Positions 29,978 to 41,576 of a stretch of DNA of 64,000 bases are shown one piece after another (within the stretch, counting starts at the first letter, position 1; the number at the start of each line of letters is the position of its first letter). Position numbers and translations under genes: made by a program. Origin of the DNA: Sepiola atlantica (taxonomy: Eukaryota; Mollusca; Cephalopoda; Sepiida; Sepiolidae); NCBI GenBank assembly GCA_963556195.1, contig OY744531.1, positions 109,260,622 through 109,324,621 of the forward strand. The letters are read 5' to 3'. Under the pieces are notes generated by a model that worked only from the letters and a program-made list of their open reading frames with translations, ran no database searches and was not told the origin of the DNA.

Positions 29978-30111
29978 CCTTTTTGTTCCTTTTTTGATCC
30001 AAGTTTTCGAGTTTACGAGCCAACGATATGATGTGAAAAAGACTTCATTCGAGCACGTAAACCCACCATCAACCAAGCTCGATACGAGGGGGGAGAAAGA
30101 TATATTAGCTT

Positions 30112-30156
30112 CTTGCACTGAAGATTGTGGAAGCATGAAACATCGATGTCTGTAGG
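30112..30156 (+). ncRNA. Hammerhead ribozyme motif, family B variant
   Basis: Stem I CTTGCA/TGTAGG pairs with G.U wobbles, CTGAAGA (30118-30124), stem II TTGT-GGAA-GCAT, GAA (30137-30139), stem III ACAT-CG-ATGT, GUC. The upstream sequence (30000-30110) differs from other B copies, so this is a separate subfamily. The tail runs into (TA)n at 30170. Confidence 0.78.
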
Positions 30157-30165
30157 TAATAAATA

Positions 30166-30169
<4 letters not shown>

Positions 30170-30226
<57 letters not shown>
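30170..30226. repeat. (TA)n microsatellite
   Basis: Separates the B-variant motif from the start of the family D element. Confidence 0.95.
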
Positions 30227-30228
<2 letters not shown>

Positions 30229-30294
30229 TAGGTAATAAACACTTTAATATTAAATAAAACATATTCATAGTTAAACGCCCCTTTAAATATGTAG

Positions 30295-30628
30295 TAGTCT
30301 TGGAATAAGGGAGGGCCTGTGGACGAGTAGTTATAGCACTTGTCTTAGGGCTGGACGACCCGGGTTCGATCCCACTCACGCCATGCGAATTTTCGGGTCT
30401 GAAAACTCCCTCTGTCCACCCAGCAGTAAATGGGTACCTGACTAAAACTCAGGGAAGGTTCAAGGCAGCGGAAGAAGAGGGATGAGCTCCGCCCTCCATA
30501 TGCTGTGCCCTAGACACGGTGATTCTTAACAAATCACCGCCGCTGCGGCCATGGGCAGTGTGCGATGTCGGCAACGACACTCGTGCGCGTCCAGGCTATG
30601 CGACCTTTACCTTTTTTTAGTCTTGGAA
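30295..30628 (+). mobile_element. tRNA-derived SINE nested in family D element
   Basis: Flanked by an 11-bp duplication TAGTCTTGGAA (30295-30305 and 30618-30628). The body has GAGGGCCTGTGGACGAGTAG (A-box region), CGGGTTCGATCCCACTC (B box) and a CTTTTTTT end. Almost the same sequence as the SINE at 7720-8006 on the opposite strand. Confidence 0.92.
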
Positions 30629-30830
30629 GTAGAGCTCTGTAAAGCTGCGACAAAGCAAGTTCCGCACGAGCGTTGTAACACTATTGAGAATAATAACGCT
30701 TTCCTCTCTTTCCCCGAGTAAATATATCTGTACTGGTTGTCGGTAGTCGTGTAACCCTAACCCTAACCCTAATTCTAGCCTGAATTTATGAACTGCGTTC
30801 GATCCCATGCGATTGCCTGCAATCACCACT

Positions 30831-30876
30831 CCTGCACTGATGAGAGCAAGAACCCCCAAACGATATCGTTTGTAGG
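30831..30876 (+). ncRNA. Degenerate hammerhead motif, family D
   Basis: CCTGCA/TGTAGG stem I and CTGATGA (30837-30843) remain, and stem III ACGA-TA-TCGT is perfect, but stem II is broken (GAGCAAGAACCCCC) and the GAA start is changed to CAA. Probably inactive. Confidence 0.65.
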
Positions 30877-30897
30877 TAATAAACACTTTCATATTTA

Positions 30898-30899
<2 letters not shown>

Positions 30900-30945
<46 letters not shown>

Positions 30946-30975
30946 ATGCTGATTTTACTTGATCCTCTTAAACAG

Positions 30976-31010
<35 letters not shown>
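30900..31010. repeat. (CT)n and (TA)n microsatellites
   Basis: CT run at 30902-30927, TA runs at 30928-30945 and 30978-31008. Confidence 0.95.
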
Positions 31011-31011
<1 letters not shown>

Positions 31012-31012
<1 letters not shown>

Positions 31013-31378
31013 TATTTTTATTTACACATACACGTACAAAATCTGCGACACTGGCATGTCGATGTTATCGATCAACAGCTAAACTGAGATCTTATCAGGA
31101 AGAGTTAGAATCAAATCTTAACCTCAGAGCATATTTGGAAAGATCATATTTTTTGATTTTGATTCTTAACGGTACCAACCACGTGACTTTCCAAATTTAA
31201 ATTTTAAATTTCTTTTCTTTTTTCTCCATTTCATTCTTTCCAAATATGATCTAAGTTTATGATCGGATTCTAACTCTTCCTGATAAGATCTCAGTTTATA
31301 ATAGCTGTTGATCGATAACATCGACATATCAGTGTCGCAGATTTCTTTACATGCCTGTGTAAATAAAAATAATCACAC
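31012..31378. repeat. Inverted repeat, arms about 150 bp
   Basis: GATTATTTTTATTTACACAT at 31009 against GTGTAAATAAAAATAATC at 31359; GTCGATGTTATCGATCAACA at 31059 against the complement at 31303. The centre (31140-31240) includes CCACGTGACTTTCC. The arms differ by a few indels. No hammerhead core is evident. Likely a foldback transposon or an inverted pair. Confidence 0.8.
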
Positions 31379-31469
31379 ATCAAAGCTCTATTTGATAATG
31401 AACACGATATAAACCCGGTTGAAATTCTTTGCATTACTACCCTGTGGATGTTTTACATAGATTATTATT

Positions 31470-31700
31470 AGGTTTGGTTTGGTAGTTTTGTTTTACGGCA
31501 TATCAACCCGTTTTGGGTTATTTAATGCCGAATCTGGTCATTATAGTAAAAGTTTTTATGCTTCAAGTTCTTTATATCTTCAAATGTTTAATCATCGTTT
31601 TTCGTTTGGTAGTTTTGTTTTACGGCATATCAACCCTTTTTGGGTTATTTAATGCCGAATCTGGTCATTATAGTAAAAGATTTATGCTTCAAGTTCTAAA
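31470..31700. repeat. Direct repeat, about 130-bp period, two copies
   Basis: GGTAGTTTTGTTTTACGGCA at 31481 and 31610, followed by TATCAACCCGTTTTGGGTTA and GCCGAATCTGGTCATTATAG. A weaker relative (TTTTTACGGCATATCAACC) is at 36230. Confidence 0.85.
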
Positions 31701-31779
31701 AATAAAATAAAAAAGGGGAGGGAGAAAGGGAGAGGGGCTGTTGTTTTTGTTTTTGGTTTTGTAGAACATAATTAAGTTT

Positions 31780-32042
<263 letters not shown>

Positions 32043-32089
32043 TAATACAACAAAAGATATAAGAGGCAACTAATATCTTTAATTAGTGA

Positions 32090-32715
32090 ACATCCGGATA
32101 AAAATGAAGCTCAATATACTGGATAGAGCATTAATAGCAATAGATGAATTGAAAGAATAAAATAAGATGCGAATCAAATTTTATTACCGTTCAATGTTCA
32201 GGCAAAGTTCTTTAAAGTTCTTAACTCATGAGTTTTCAAAGAAAATCTTCTCCTCAGAGGACCATTACAGCAATTACATTACTGCAGGTAATGAAAATTA
32301 AACTTTGAAAATATATATAAAAAAATATATATATATATAGAAATACATAAAGGTATATAAAACATCAAATATATCGGCCCAAAACATACTTTATTGTAAA
32401 CCTATACAGTTCATCCAAGTCAAAAAGTTCAAAATAGCTCCAGGAAAGATATCAAATAGGTTGATTAAAAAATAATCCAAGTGGTGAATGGTGGTCCAAA
32501 ACACGAACTACTGCATCAATAGCAAACAAATTTTTTAAAATATATTTTCAAAGTTTAATTTTTATTACCTGCAGTAATGTCATTGCGGTAATGGTCTTCT
32601 AGGAAGATTTTCTTTGAAAACTCATGAGTTAAGGACTTTAAAGCACTTTGCTTGAACATTGAACTGTAATGAAATTTGATTCGCATCTTATTTTATTCTT
32701 TCACTTCATCTATTG

Positions 32716-32725
<10 letters not shown>
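32090..32725. mobile_element. Family E-related inverted pair of hammerhead repeats
   Basis: Arms 32135-32312 and 32537-32720 are inverted copies around a 220-bp spacer. Left-arm ribozyme on the minus strand at 32216-32262: CTGAGGA, a stem II, GAAAAC, stem III AACTC-AT-GAGTT. Right-arm copy (32590-32635, plus) has CTAGGA in place of CTGAGGA. The spacer holds GGCCCAAAACATACTTTATTG and no gene. Confidence 0.7.

Positions 32726-32794
<69 letters not shown>
32717..32794. repeat. (TA)n microsatellite
   Basis: Pure TA run following the right arm. Confidence 0.95.
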
Positions 32795-32796
<2 letters not shown>

Positions 32797-32799
32797 CAA

Positions 32800-33660
32800 A
32801 TCTTCTATTTTATATTTTCTTTCTTCCGGGCTTCGTTCTTTGCATTCGTCCTCCATTACATTTTGTTGCAATTCGTCTTAATTTAGTGTCGTCTGCAATA
32901 AACAGTGTTCTAAAAATGACGACACAGTAAAAATGGTGTCTGGTTATTGTGTAAAAAAAAACAACAAAAAAACATAAAGAATAAAACAGTTTCATTTCTA
33001 GCAACCGAAAGAATAGAATTTACAAGGAAAGCAAAAAATAAATAAAATAATAATAATAATAATACGCATTCGTTGGTTTACAAATTCATGTTTCTATTTT
33101 GCCATATCTGGCACACTCGGAATTGCCCGGGAATGAATAAAGACTTCTCTGTCTTGGATTTCATATATTCACTTTTTTATTCTCATTTTTTGCACTTGTA
33201 TGTTTATTTTCTTTTGGTTTCTTGAATCTTCTGAGTAAAAGAACATATTCATTTTCTTCTTCCACAGTCCCTTATATTGTCCATAGTGACCCCTAAATGA
33301 ATAAATAATAGATTAAACGTTTTACCATAACCTGATGAGATCATAATAAATCAGATTATGCAAAGTTTGTGAGACCATTTTGTACAGACGGACAGAAAAA
33401 AACAACTTTATTTTATATGATAGATTTAACAGAGTTCGATGAAAATAAAGTTATATTTGCTTCACGAGTAAGGGTTAGGGTTAGGGTTAGGGTTTATTCG
33501 TTGGTTATGCTAAGAGTAACACTACTTCAAACACACTTCGTAAATTCGTATACTTGTAATGTTGTAAAATTTGTAATGTACAGAGCGGTAGAATCGAGTC
33601 TGGACGAAAGTGACGTAGTGAGATAGAGGGAATGTCCCCCCCCCCCTTCTTTAAGTTCTG
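32800..33660. other. Unassigned sequence with family K-like fragment
   Basis: 33105-33430 starts with a CGGAATTGCCCGGGAATG word and ends ACAGACGGACAGAAAAAAAC then TTTATATGATAGATTT, the pattern of family K. A four-unit TTAGGG run lies at 33470-33493. A C run is at 33636-33647. No gene recognised. Confidence 0.4.
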
Positions 33661-33689
33661 TAATGACGTCCGACGCGGACACATACCTC

Positions 33690-34235
33690 GAGGATTTACG
33701 AGGCCTGTCTAAAAAGTCTCCGACGTTAGGCCAGAAAAAAATATTTCAAATACGTGGCGGGGTTGGGACCCGAACACCCTTCAAAGTAGACCACTTGTGC
33801 TTGAAACATTTTGCCCACCGATCCATCCACTGCCGGAAACACCTCTTGAAGTCTTCTTTAGGAATGGTGTTCATCTCCGCCGTCGCGTTAGATTCAGCAA
33901 GTGTTTGGAGAAGATGCGATGGTTAACATAAATGAAGGAGCGGTTCAAGCATCAGCGGAGAGTGACCAGCGTTCTGGCAATATCCAAACTGCTCGGAGTG
34001 CAGCTGTTGTTGAGAGGGTGCGAAAAAAGAGATAATGCGGAACGCGACGGTGGAGATGAACACAAAAATAGAAGACTTCCAGAGGTGTTTCCGGCAGTGG
34101 ATGGATCGGTGGGCTAAGTGTGTGCAAGCACAAGGCGCCCACTTCGAAGGGGAATAGGGTCCCAACCCCGTAACATATTATAAATATTTTTGTTTTGACT
34201 AATGTCGAATACGTTTTAGACAGGCCTCGTATGTC
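33690..34235. pseudogene. Palindrome of two mariner-like transposon 3' ends
   Basis: The left (33690-33880, minus) and right (34045-34235, plus) parts are inverted copies. The right copy encodes FQRCFRQWMDRWAKCVQAQG then AHFEGE and a stop, the typical C terminus of mariner/Tc1-superfamily transposases. The left copy encodes FKRCFRQWMDRWAKC with later changes. Both end in the same terminal word, GAGGCCTGTCTAAAA, consistent with a terminal inverted repeat. The catalytic DDE/D region is absent. Confidence 0.75.
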
Positions 34236-36860
34236 AAGTCGACACCCTTCCAAAATACCCGCTTGGAGGAAGGGATTGGAATAGTTTAATGACGCCTGAT
34301 TGACAAGTACGGTTCGCGAGTCCCTGGACAGGAAGATATACTATCAATAAACCTGTGAACTATAACACGAGTATCGTTCCCTTCTTGATAAGATTTTTGC
34401 TGCGTTCCTGCTTTTAAACACCGATTTTATGTAGCGGCTCTGACTTAATACTGGGACGGTTAAATGTTTACGCCTCGTGTTTGCGACTACGCATAGTTGA
34501 ATGAGAACGACGCAGCGACATCAAATCAACATCCGACGCCCTATTTGTTTCTACGTAAAAAGAAACAGCAGCCGACAACATAGAAGAAGCTAGGAGGGGG
34601 ACATTGGCCGAAACGTTGTGAGAATAACATTCAAGATGAGAACTGTAGTCCGAATAATTCAAATTATAAAAATTATCAAGCCTTATATGAAAAGAAATTC
34701 TATTTGCACATCTCGATAAATAAGCAATCAGCTATTTAACTTCGACTCTGGATGCAAAATAAAAGAACACATTCGGGTGTGACTTTTTTCATCTTGTTCT
34801 TTTTAAAGCCGTATGACTCTTAAGTGTACAAGAATTGTTCATATGAATTTTATAATATATACAAAAAGTCTAATTTTATCTTTTTAGCCCATCTCGTACT
34901 TTCCATTTTTTCTCGCCTACTCATGTATCTTTCCAACTTCCGGTGGAGGCGGTGTCGTTCACTTTTGGAATCCCTGCTCGAAATAGTTCCACCTCGTTTG
35001 GACGATTCCATAATCTGCGCTGATAACCATTACTCTACCCGCATCCCTTAATAGCATTCATATGGTGTAAGGCGCCCACTCGATATCGAATAGATGTTTT
35101 ACTTTGAAAGCGAAACTGTAAGATGCTTATCTGTGCGACTCGTCAGTCATTTTTTCCGCCATTTACCTGAGTGTTGTTATCATAACGTCATTATTTTCAT
35201 TTGATGTCTCGCAAAGATACACTCGATGTTCAACGGCCGTTCTATTTATTGTGCTTTGCCAGAGTAGATAAACTCTTAACGGAAGAAATAAAGAAAATGG
35301 CGGTCGTATATTTGTTTTTTGTTTATCGATTCATCGATCAACGGGCGATGGCTTTCTAAAACCGGAAGTGCGCAGAACGATAAGTTTATTGTTAGATTTC
35401 GTTATACTGAATGCTTTTGAAATTTTTTTTCTGTCCTTAATGAAATATAAATCTTTCTAGACTGAGTTAATTTTTATTTTTGTCCCAATACACAATGTAT
35501 TTTTTTATGGGAAGCTGGATTTTCCGCATATTAAACCCCGATATTGTGCCTAACTTTGCCTTCGTTACGAGTCAAGTAAATCGGGAGTGTATGGTAAGAT
35601 TGTGTTTATCTAAGAAAGTATCAGAGGATACCGCACTTAGTCTGTTCGTAGTTCGATGAATAACTTTAGTCTTTTGGTTAGGAACAAAGTGTAGTACCTG
35701 TTCTGATGCTACACCTCGTCTACTCTGTGCTCAGTCAGTGAAGAAGAAGTCTTAGACTGAGGCAATGTTTATTTTTGTTCAGGGAGCTAGATTTTCGGGG
35801 AGCTGGATTTTCCCCACATTGTAAACGACCTTGTGTCTAACTTTGAACTCGTGGGGAAGCAGGTAAATAGGAACAAGGACTTATCAACGATACGTAGCTA
35901 GGGTCACCTGAATATGGTTTCACCAACATTGGATGCCCTTCTCGAAATTTCATTGAAAAACTGCGTGATGATACAGGATGCAAATGAGAGATCTTGACGC
36001 CTGGAGACGCAAAGAGCCCGGGATATTCGTACAAGCATGGCCTGATGATGATGATGTTCTTATTCCTCAGGCGACTTGACCTGCTTAACATAATCGACCT
36101 TCGCATCAGTCATGTCTGACACAAGGTCATATAGTATTTTACAATAGTACACACTTTGAAAAGCTTGAAGATTACAACTTGTTATATAACGGAATATTAG
36201 ATTCTATTTTTTGGCTTTGTTTGATTTGCCTTATTTTTACGGCATATCAACCATATTTACATATCAAATGGTGAAACGAAATATATATTCTAAATTATTC
36301 ATTGATTATATTTCGGAAATTTTCGGAAATCTTCGGAAATTTTCGGCATTTTTTAAATTTATAATTTTAATTCTTTGGAGTATTCGGATTCCTATTTTTA
36401 TCGTGATTGGTATTTTTTATTTTACTTTCGTCCACCACAAACAAGGCAGATTGCCACTGGAGTGTAGATTTGATAATAGCAGTTATAAGTGTATATTTGT
36501 AAATATGAATTGAATAGAAGTTCAAAAGAAATGAATGATCTAAATTGTAAAACCCGTCTGGTGTCTGAGCGTGTTTTTGTAACAGTATATAAGGAAGTTG
36601 AAAGAGTATTAGTTTAAGTGAGATTCTTAACACGTTTTCTGTTCGAATCGCAGTCTCGTCGTGAAATCTCTTCTACTTTATTTATATGTTATTTTATGTT
36701 GTTTAATTTTATTTAATCAAAATTAAGTAATTAATAGTTTCCCAACGTAATTCTAAGGTACACAAATATTATGAACGCTGACTTGAAATAATTAATTAAT
36801 TAAATAGTAATTACCAGGCCCTCTCTCCACGCCCCTCCCCCTCTCTTACGTTTACAAAAA
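34236..36860. other. Mostly unassigned sequence
   Basis: 34590-34690 holds a family H tail fragment (CATTGGCCGAAACGTTGTGA, then CAAGATGAGAACTGTAGTCC). The rest, up to 35680 and from 35870 on, shows no domain-bearing frame, RNA motif or strong repeat. A short TTTTCGGAAA tandem occurs at 36310-36345. Confidence 0.4.
35680..35870 (+). mobile_element. Diverged U2-headed SINE, variant 2
   Basis: CTTTTGGTTAGGAACAAAGT then GTAGTACCTGTTCTGATGC is a U2-like head; the body matches 18620-18760, and its 3' part (CCTTGTGTCTAACTTTGAAC, GTGGGGAAGCAGGTAAATAG) resembles the end of the main U2-SINE. Confidence 0.65.
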
Positions 36861-36861
36861 T

Positions 36862-36868
36862 CTTCGCC

Positions 36869-36910
<42 letters not shown>

Positions 36911-36915
36911 GAATC
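36862..36915. repeat. (ACAG)n microsatellite
   Basis: GACA repeats preceded by TCGCCGACG, as at the end of family K elements. Sequence from 36916 to 37500 is unassigned. Confidence 0.9.
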
Positions 36916-37504
36916 TGCTCGTTATATTACATTATTATTACATTATTATACACTGTGATAGGAGACAGATTTATAGAGGAGGAAACCTGGGTGGGGAGTT
37001 GGGCAATAAGAGTTTTGTCCGCTTTACATTTAAGTAACAAACAGGGAGCAGGGATGGAATTTCAAAAAGATAGTGGTCCGAAGAAAAAAGCTATTAGAGT
37101 AAAAATCTACTGGCATCTATGGGCTTTTACAGTGAAGGGGTTGGATTTTGCTGCTAGTCGGGTGCGTTGGAGGTAGAGAGTTTTTGATAGAGTTGGGAAA
37201 AAGGGACGGCAAACAAAAATGATAGAAAAGGCTGGGAGAGATATCGGGATGGTAAGATGGGAAAAGGGCGGGCACATTTGCACAAGTGTGTCACCCCCCC
37301 CACCATCACCAGTACATAAAGTCCCGTCACTTTTCAGACATACTTCTTTCAACATTATGAGTTCAAATGGAAAAAAGTTTCTTTCGGTCAAAGTTTCAAC
37401 TAAAATGCTGATTTGCTAAAAGTTTTAAAAGGAGGTTTGAAGCAAACTTTTAAGGGTGGTTCAGACGTCTAGATGTACGTGTTCAAAAAGAACCCCGGAT
37501 TTTT

Positions 37505-37515
37505 CGTAGACGACG

Positions 37516-37554
<39 letters not shown>

Positions 37555-37568
37555 TGTGTGTGTGTGTT
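37505..37568. repeat. (GT)n microsatellite
   Basis: GT run with one ATGT interruption. Confidence 0.95.
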
Positions 37569-37737
37569 TCATTTCCGGCTTTCAAATTGTCAGCTGCTTT
37601 TGATACTAACCAAACCAAACAGACGGCGGCCATGTTGTCTCCTTTGTTCAGTACCAGTCACACCCTTTCGATCGATTAAATACACGCTGTATAAATAGAC
37701 GCAAATTGTTTGTACTTCACTGAATGTCCAGTAAAGC

Positions 37738-38033
37738 TTTCTTCTTCTTCTTCTTCTTCTTCTTCTTCTTCTTCTTCTTCTTCTTCTTCTTCTTCTTCTT
37801 CTTCTTCCTCTTCTCCTTCTTCTTCTTCTCCATTTTTTCTTCTTCTTCTTCTTATTCTCTATCTTCTTCTTTTCTTCTCCATTTTCTTCTTCTTCTTCTT
37901 CTTCTTCTTCTTCTTTTCTTCTCCATTTTCTTCTTCTTCTTCTTCTTCTTCTTCTTCTTCTTTTCTTCTCCATTTTCTTCTTCTTCTTCTTCTTCTTCTC
38001 CATTTTCTTCTTCTTCTTCTTTTCTTCTCCATT

Positions 38034-38064
<31 letters not shown>

Positions 38065-38285
38065 TCTCCTACATTTTTTTTTCTTCTTCTTCTTCTTCTT
38101 CTTCTTTTCTTCTCCATTTTCTTCTTCTTTTCTTCTCCATTTTCTTCTTCTTCTTCTTCTTCTTCTTCTTCTTCTTCTTCTTCTTCTCCTCCTCCTCCTT
38201 CTTCTTCTCCTCCTTCTTTATCCTCTTTCTTCTTCTTCTTCTTCTTCTTCTTCTTCTTCTTCTTCTCTCTCGCCCTCTCTCACTC
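37738..38285. repeat. (TTC)n polypyrimidine tract, about 550 bp
   Basis: Nearly continuous TTC with recurring TTTTCTTCTCCATTTTCTTC interruptions, so it has a higher-order pattern. Strand-asymmetric purine/pyrimidine DNA can form triplexes (H-DNA). The long Ser/Phe/Leu and Glu/Lys frames are artefacts. Confidence 0.97.
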
Positions 38286-38289
38286 TCTC

Positions 38290-39230
38290 TTTCTCAGATT
38301 GATCATTCCGCCATTACCACACTGAAAGCCGATTACAAAGACGCTGACGGTTTCTGACTTTTAAAGAAAATAGCAGCTTCATGGCGACTAGCCGGTTTTC
38401 TGAAGCAGATGCAACCGTTTGATGAATCTGGTTGCCACCTCTTCAGGCCAACTGTTTACTAGAATTAGAAAAAAAATCCTGAATTGTTTTCAAAGTTTCC
38501 CCTTATGTAACACATTATCCCATAGAATAGGTGTTTAGAATTCGAACGTATCCATGTGTGCATGGCCCTTTGGATGTTCTTCGAATTAATTCCACACATG
38601 GCATTTATGATATCATAAAAGGTTTTCAAGTACTAAAAACGAGTCTCGCGTACTTTGTACCCACTTTAGTTTAACATGTATTCCAATCCTATTAATTGAC
38701 AACCTGCGTGTGCGAAAACACAAGCCACGCCCCAAAAAACTTTTAAAAGGGGGAATTAAATTGTCATACAAAAAAAGCCTTTCATAGATCTATTAACAAA
38801 AATACCTGTCATGTGATGCGCTTACAATTACGTCCGCACACTAAAATCATTCTTATTTTTGCGGCCAAAGTAAATTAATATTTTCAAGCCGATCAAAATG
38901 AATAAAAGGCTCAGAATTGCAACATTCCATTCAGTACAGACAGTTGTGTTAAAAGGAAGACAGTCCGCTGACAAACAACTCATTATTCACAAGTCGCACA
39001 CACATTCTCATACGCATGCACACACCGACAAAAGTACAGACCGTATACACACAATACCTACTACAGTCGCTAACACATTAACACACACATATATATGCTG
39101 ACGACAAAGGCAACACACATTACCTAATGCTCTCATACTTTCACACGCATATACACACCAACAGAAACTAACATATAGATTCATGTTCTTAACTAACTAA
39201 CATAGATCGTGCTCTTATAACTCTGGTTGC
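38290..39230. other. Unassigned sequence
   Basis: CA-rich words at 38995-39165 (CACACACATTCTC) but no regular array. No gene recognised. Confidence 0.4.
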
Positions 39231-39234
39231 TTTC

Positions 39235-39515
39235 TTCATTGAACAATCTACAATATGACAACTTGAGGTTCTGAGTTCAATTTTGATCTAAGGCAGCACA
39301 TTGACAAATTAATTGAAAGAATGTGACGAGACCAGAAAAATGGGATGCGAATTGTGTACCTTCAGGACTCTAATAAAGGGTTAGGCTTAAAAGTTCGTTA
39401 ATAATTCTCAAGTTCGATACAAAGCACCTGAAGAGGGCCAAGGGGAAACGTTTGAAACGTTGTGGTAACAGCGACCAATATTAGAAAACCAGTTAAAAAA
39501 TTATCAATATAATAA
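39235..39515 (+). mobile_element. Diverged family H SINE
   Basis: A weak B-box-like GAGTTCAATTTTGATC, then AGTTCGATACAAAGCACCTG, AAGAGGGCCAAGGGGAAACG and a final TTTGAAACGTTGTGG, following the order of 21843-22143 and 25378-25805. Confidence 0.5.
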
Positions 39516-39837
39516 AAGTGAACGTATGTGTATCCGGCCCGACTTGAAAAAGAGAGGTAAAGGGTGAGGAACGAATAAGAAGGTGAAAATATGGTAGTAG
39601 GCAACAATATCGGGCAACAATTAAGACTTTGGGGTTTAAGCTGTCGGCATCGACTGCTGCTACATCGGCTTCGAAAACTCAATATTACCTAATAAATACT
39701 ATTTTCTTTATGTTTGATTGATTTGTTCGTAAAATGAAACATTTCTTTGTCATTTTTGACGGAATCTGTCGTATGTTTAACCAACCGATCTTTTGTTTAT
39801 CTAATAGAAAGTGCTGTATGTTGTATGCATACATCTA

Positions 39838-40158
39838 TGTGTGTGTGTGTGTGTGTATGAAAGAGATATATATATATAAAGAGAGAGAGAGAGAAGAGAA
39901 AGAGAGACAGAGAGACACACAGAGAGAAAGAGAGAGAAAAAAGGGAGAGAAAGAGAGAGAGAGAGCGAGAGAGAGAGAGAGAAAGAGAGAAAGAAAGTGT
40001 GTGAGTGAGAGGGAGAGAGAGAAAAAGAGAGAAAGAGAGAGAGTGAAAGAGAGGGAAAGAGAGGGTGAAAGAGAAAGAGAGGGAGGAGAAAGAGAAAGAC
40101 ATATAGATGGAGAGAGACGAAGAGAGAGAGATAGACAAAGAGAGAGAGAGAGAGAGAT
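39838..40158. repeat. (GT)n then long (GA)n-rich tract
   Basis: GT run at 39838-39858; GA/GAAA repeat with variants from 39877 to 40158. Predicted Arg/Glu-rich protein is an artefact. Confidence 0.95.
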
Positions 40159-40281
40159 TAAGTTTAAAGTAGCAATGCTGTACTTTTGTCTTCTTTTTTG
40201 ATCGCTTAGTTTTGTTTCATTGATTTCAAGTAGTGAATAGGAATTTAATGGCGAAGTAATAGCAAGCGGGCGAATTCAGAT

Positions 40282-40283
<2 letters not shown>

Positions 40284-40357
<74 letters not shown>
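40284..40357. repeat. (TAA)n microsatellite
   Basis: Pure AAT trinucleotide run. Confidence 0.95.
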
Positions 40358-40361
<4 letters not shown>

Positions 40362-40389
40362 TTCTCATCTCTAAAATACTCAAGTTTTA

Positions 40390-40490
40390 AAAGATTCGTA
40401 CGAAGAAGGTCGGACGTTAAATCGGCCGAAACGTTGTAAAAATAACAACCAAGATTAGAATAGTAGTCCGAATAATCCAAAAATATTGTT
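40390..40490 (+). mobile_element. Family H hammerhead-like tail fragment
   Basis: GAAGAAGGTCGGACGTTAAA then TCGGCCGAAACGTTGTA and CAAGATTAGAATAGTAGTCC. The core is TACGAAGA instead of CTGAAGA, so not functional. Confidence 0.6.
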
Positions 40491-40599
40491 TGCCAAACTT
40501 CGACGCCAGACATTTGGAAAGTACAAGAAAAAAAAACAGAACTAAGAAAAAAAAACATTTTCGTTTCGTTGGGCATTGGATTTATCACATTTTTATTTC

Positions 40600-41050
40600 T
40601 TGCTTATCAGTCTGTGGCCATCTTGGTTAAGTCACGTGATGTAATATTCTCATCATCGCTTCGATCTTAATATTAGCAGCCAGGAATAACTCCGAAAGAT
40701 ATGATAATAAATAAATGAATAAATCTTCCTCGACCGGAAATCAGTCGTTCGAACGTATTTATTCCGCGCAAATCTAGCGGAAGAAAAGATAGGATCATTT
40801 ATCGATACGGCGACCGACACAAGACAACAAGATAACGAGATGTCAGTTTGATTAGGTTATTTTGGTCGGATTCGACGAGGAAACAAGCATTCTTCGTTTT
40901 CATGACGAAGTTATTGATAATTAAACAGACGACAAGAAGCGCACGCATCTCGGCGCATGCGTATAGCGATGTCGGCTATCAAGTGGCTTGAGGTAGCGTC
41001 GAAAGGATAGAGCCCGAAGGAAAAATATACATGCAGCTAGAACTTTGAGA
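40600..41050. promoter_or_regulatory. Candidate promoter-like segment
   Basis: Within 350 bp there is GGCCATCTTGG (YY1-like), TCACGTGA (E-box, 40634-40641) and GCGCATGCGTA (NRF1-like, about 40953). Such motifs cluster at animal CpG promoters. No adjacent coding exon can be named, so this is only a candidate. Confidence 0.25.
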
Positions 41051-41099
41051 ATAGTGTTTGTTATATTGCTTGTCACCGTGCACACTTCACATGGACACG

Positions 41100-41234
41100 T
41101 AATGTTTTAGATGGTCGGAGGAAGAGCAATGACATAAATAAAAGGGCGAATCATAAGAGAAGTGGTGAGAAGAATGGAATGATGTAAATATTTAAAAGAG
41201 AGAAAGAAGAGAAGGAGAGAGGTTAAAGAGATAC

Positions 41235-41270
<36 letters not shown>

Positions 41271-41531
41271 GTAGAGGAAAAGAAAGTGAGAAGCAGAAAA
41301 TGGAGGTCTATTATGACATCACAATGTATTGTGAGTTTATGAAATCCTTTGTAATCATTGTAATGCATGTTTTAGATGGTGGGAGGAAGAGCAATAGCAT
41401 GAATAAAGGGCGAATCATAAGAGAGGTGGTGAGAGGAATGGAATGATGTAAATATTTAAAAGAGAGAAAGAAGAGAAGAAGAGAGTGGAAATACATGCGG
41501 AAAGAGAGAGAGAGGGAGAGAGAGAGAGAGA

Positions 41532-41576
<45 letters not shown>

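Larger units (their letters stand above)
30226..30895 (+). mobile_element. Hammerhead family D element interrupted by a SINE
   Basis: Starts GTAGGTAATAAACACTTTAA and ends with the same word after the ribozyme (about 30873), so it is a permuted monomer of about 320 bp once the inserted SINE (30306-30617) is removed. It contains GTAACCCTAACCCTAACCCT (30752-30771), a short telomere-like run. Confidence 0.78.

Noticed and set aside
31012..31378. Hammerhead in CTTCCTGATAAGATCTCAG
   Set aside because: The core would read CTGATAA and there is no GAA with a stem III after it.
33369..33626. 85-residue frame with an RVRVRV segment
   Set aside because: The repeat comes from TTAGGG units; there is no recognisable domain.
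37590..38357. Long Ser/Phe/Leu-rich and Glu/Lys-rich frames
   Set aside because: All three frames stay open because the tract is (TTC)n. There is no unique protein sequence.
39734..40201. 155-residue Arg/Glu-rich frame
   Set aside because: Translation of a (GA)n tract with GT flank.
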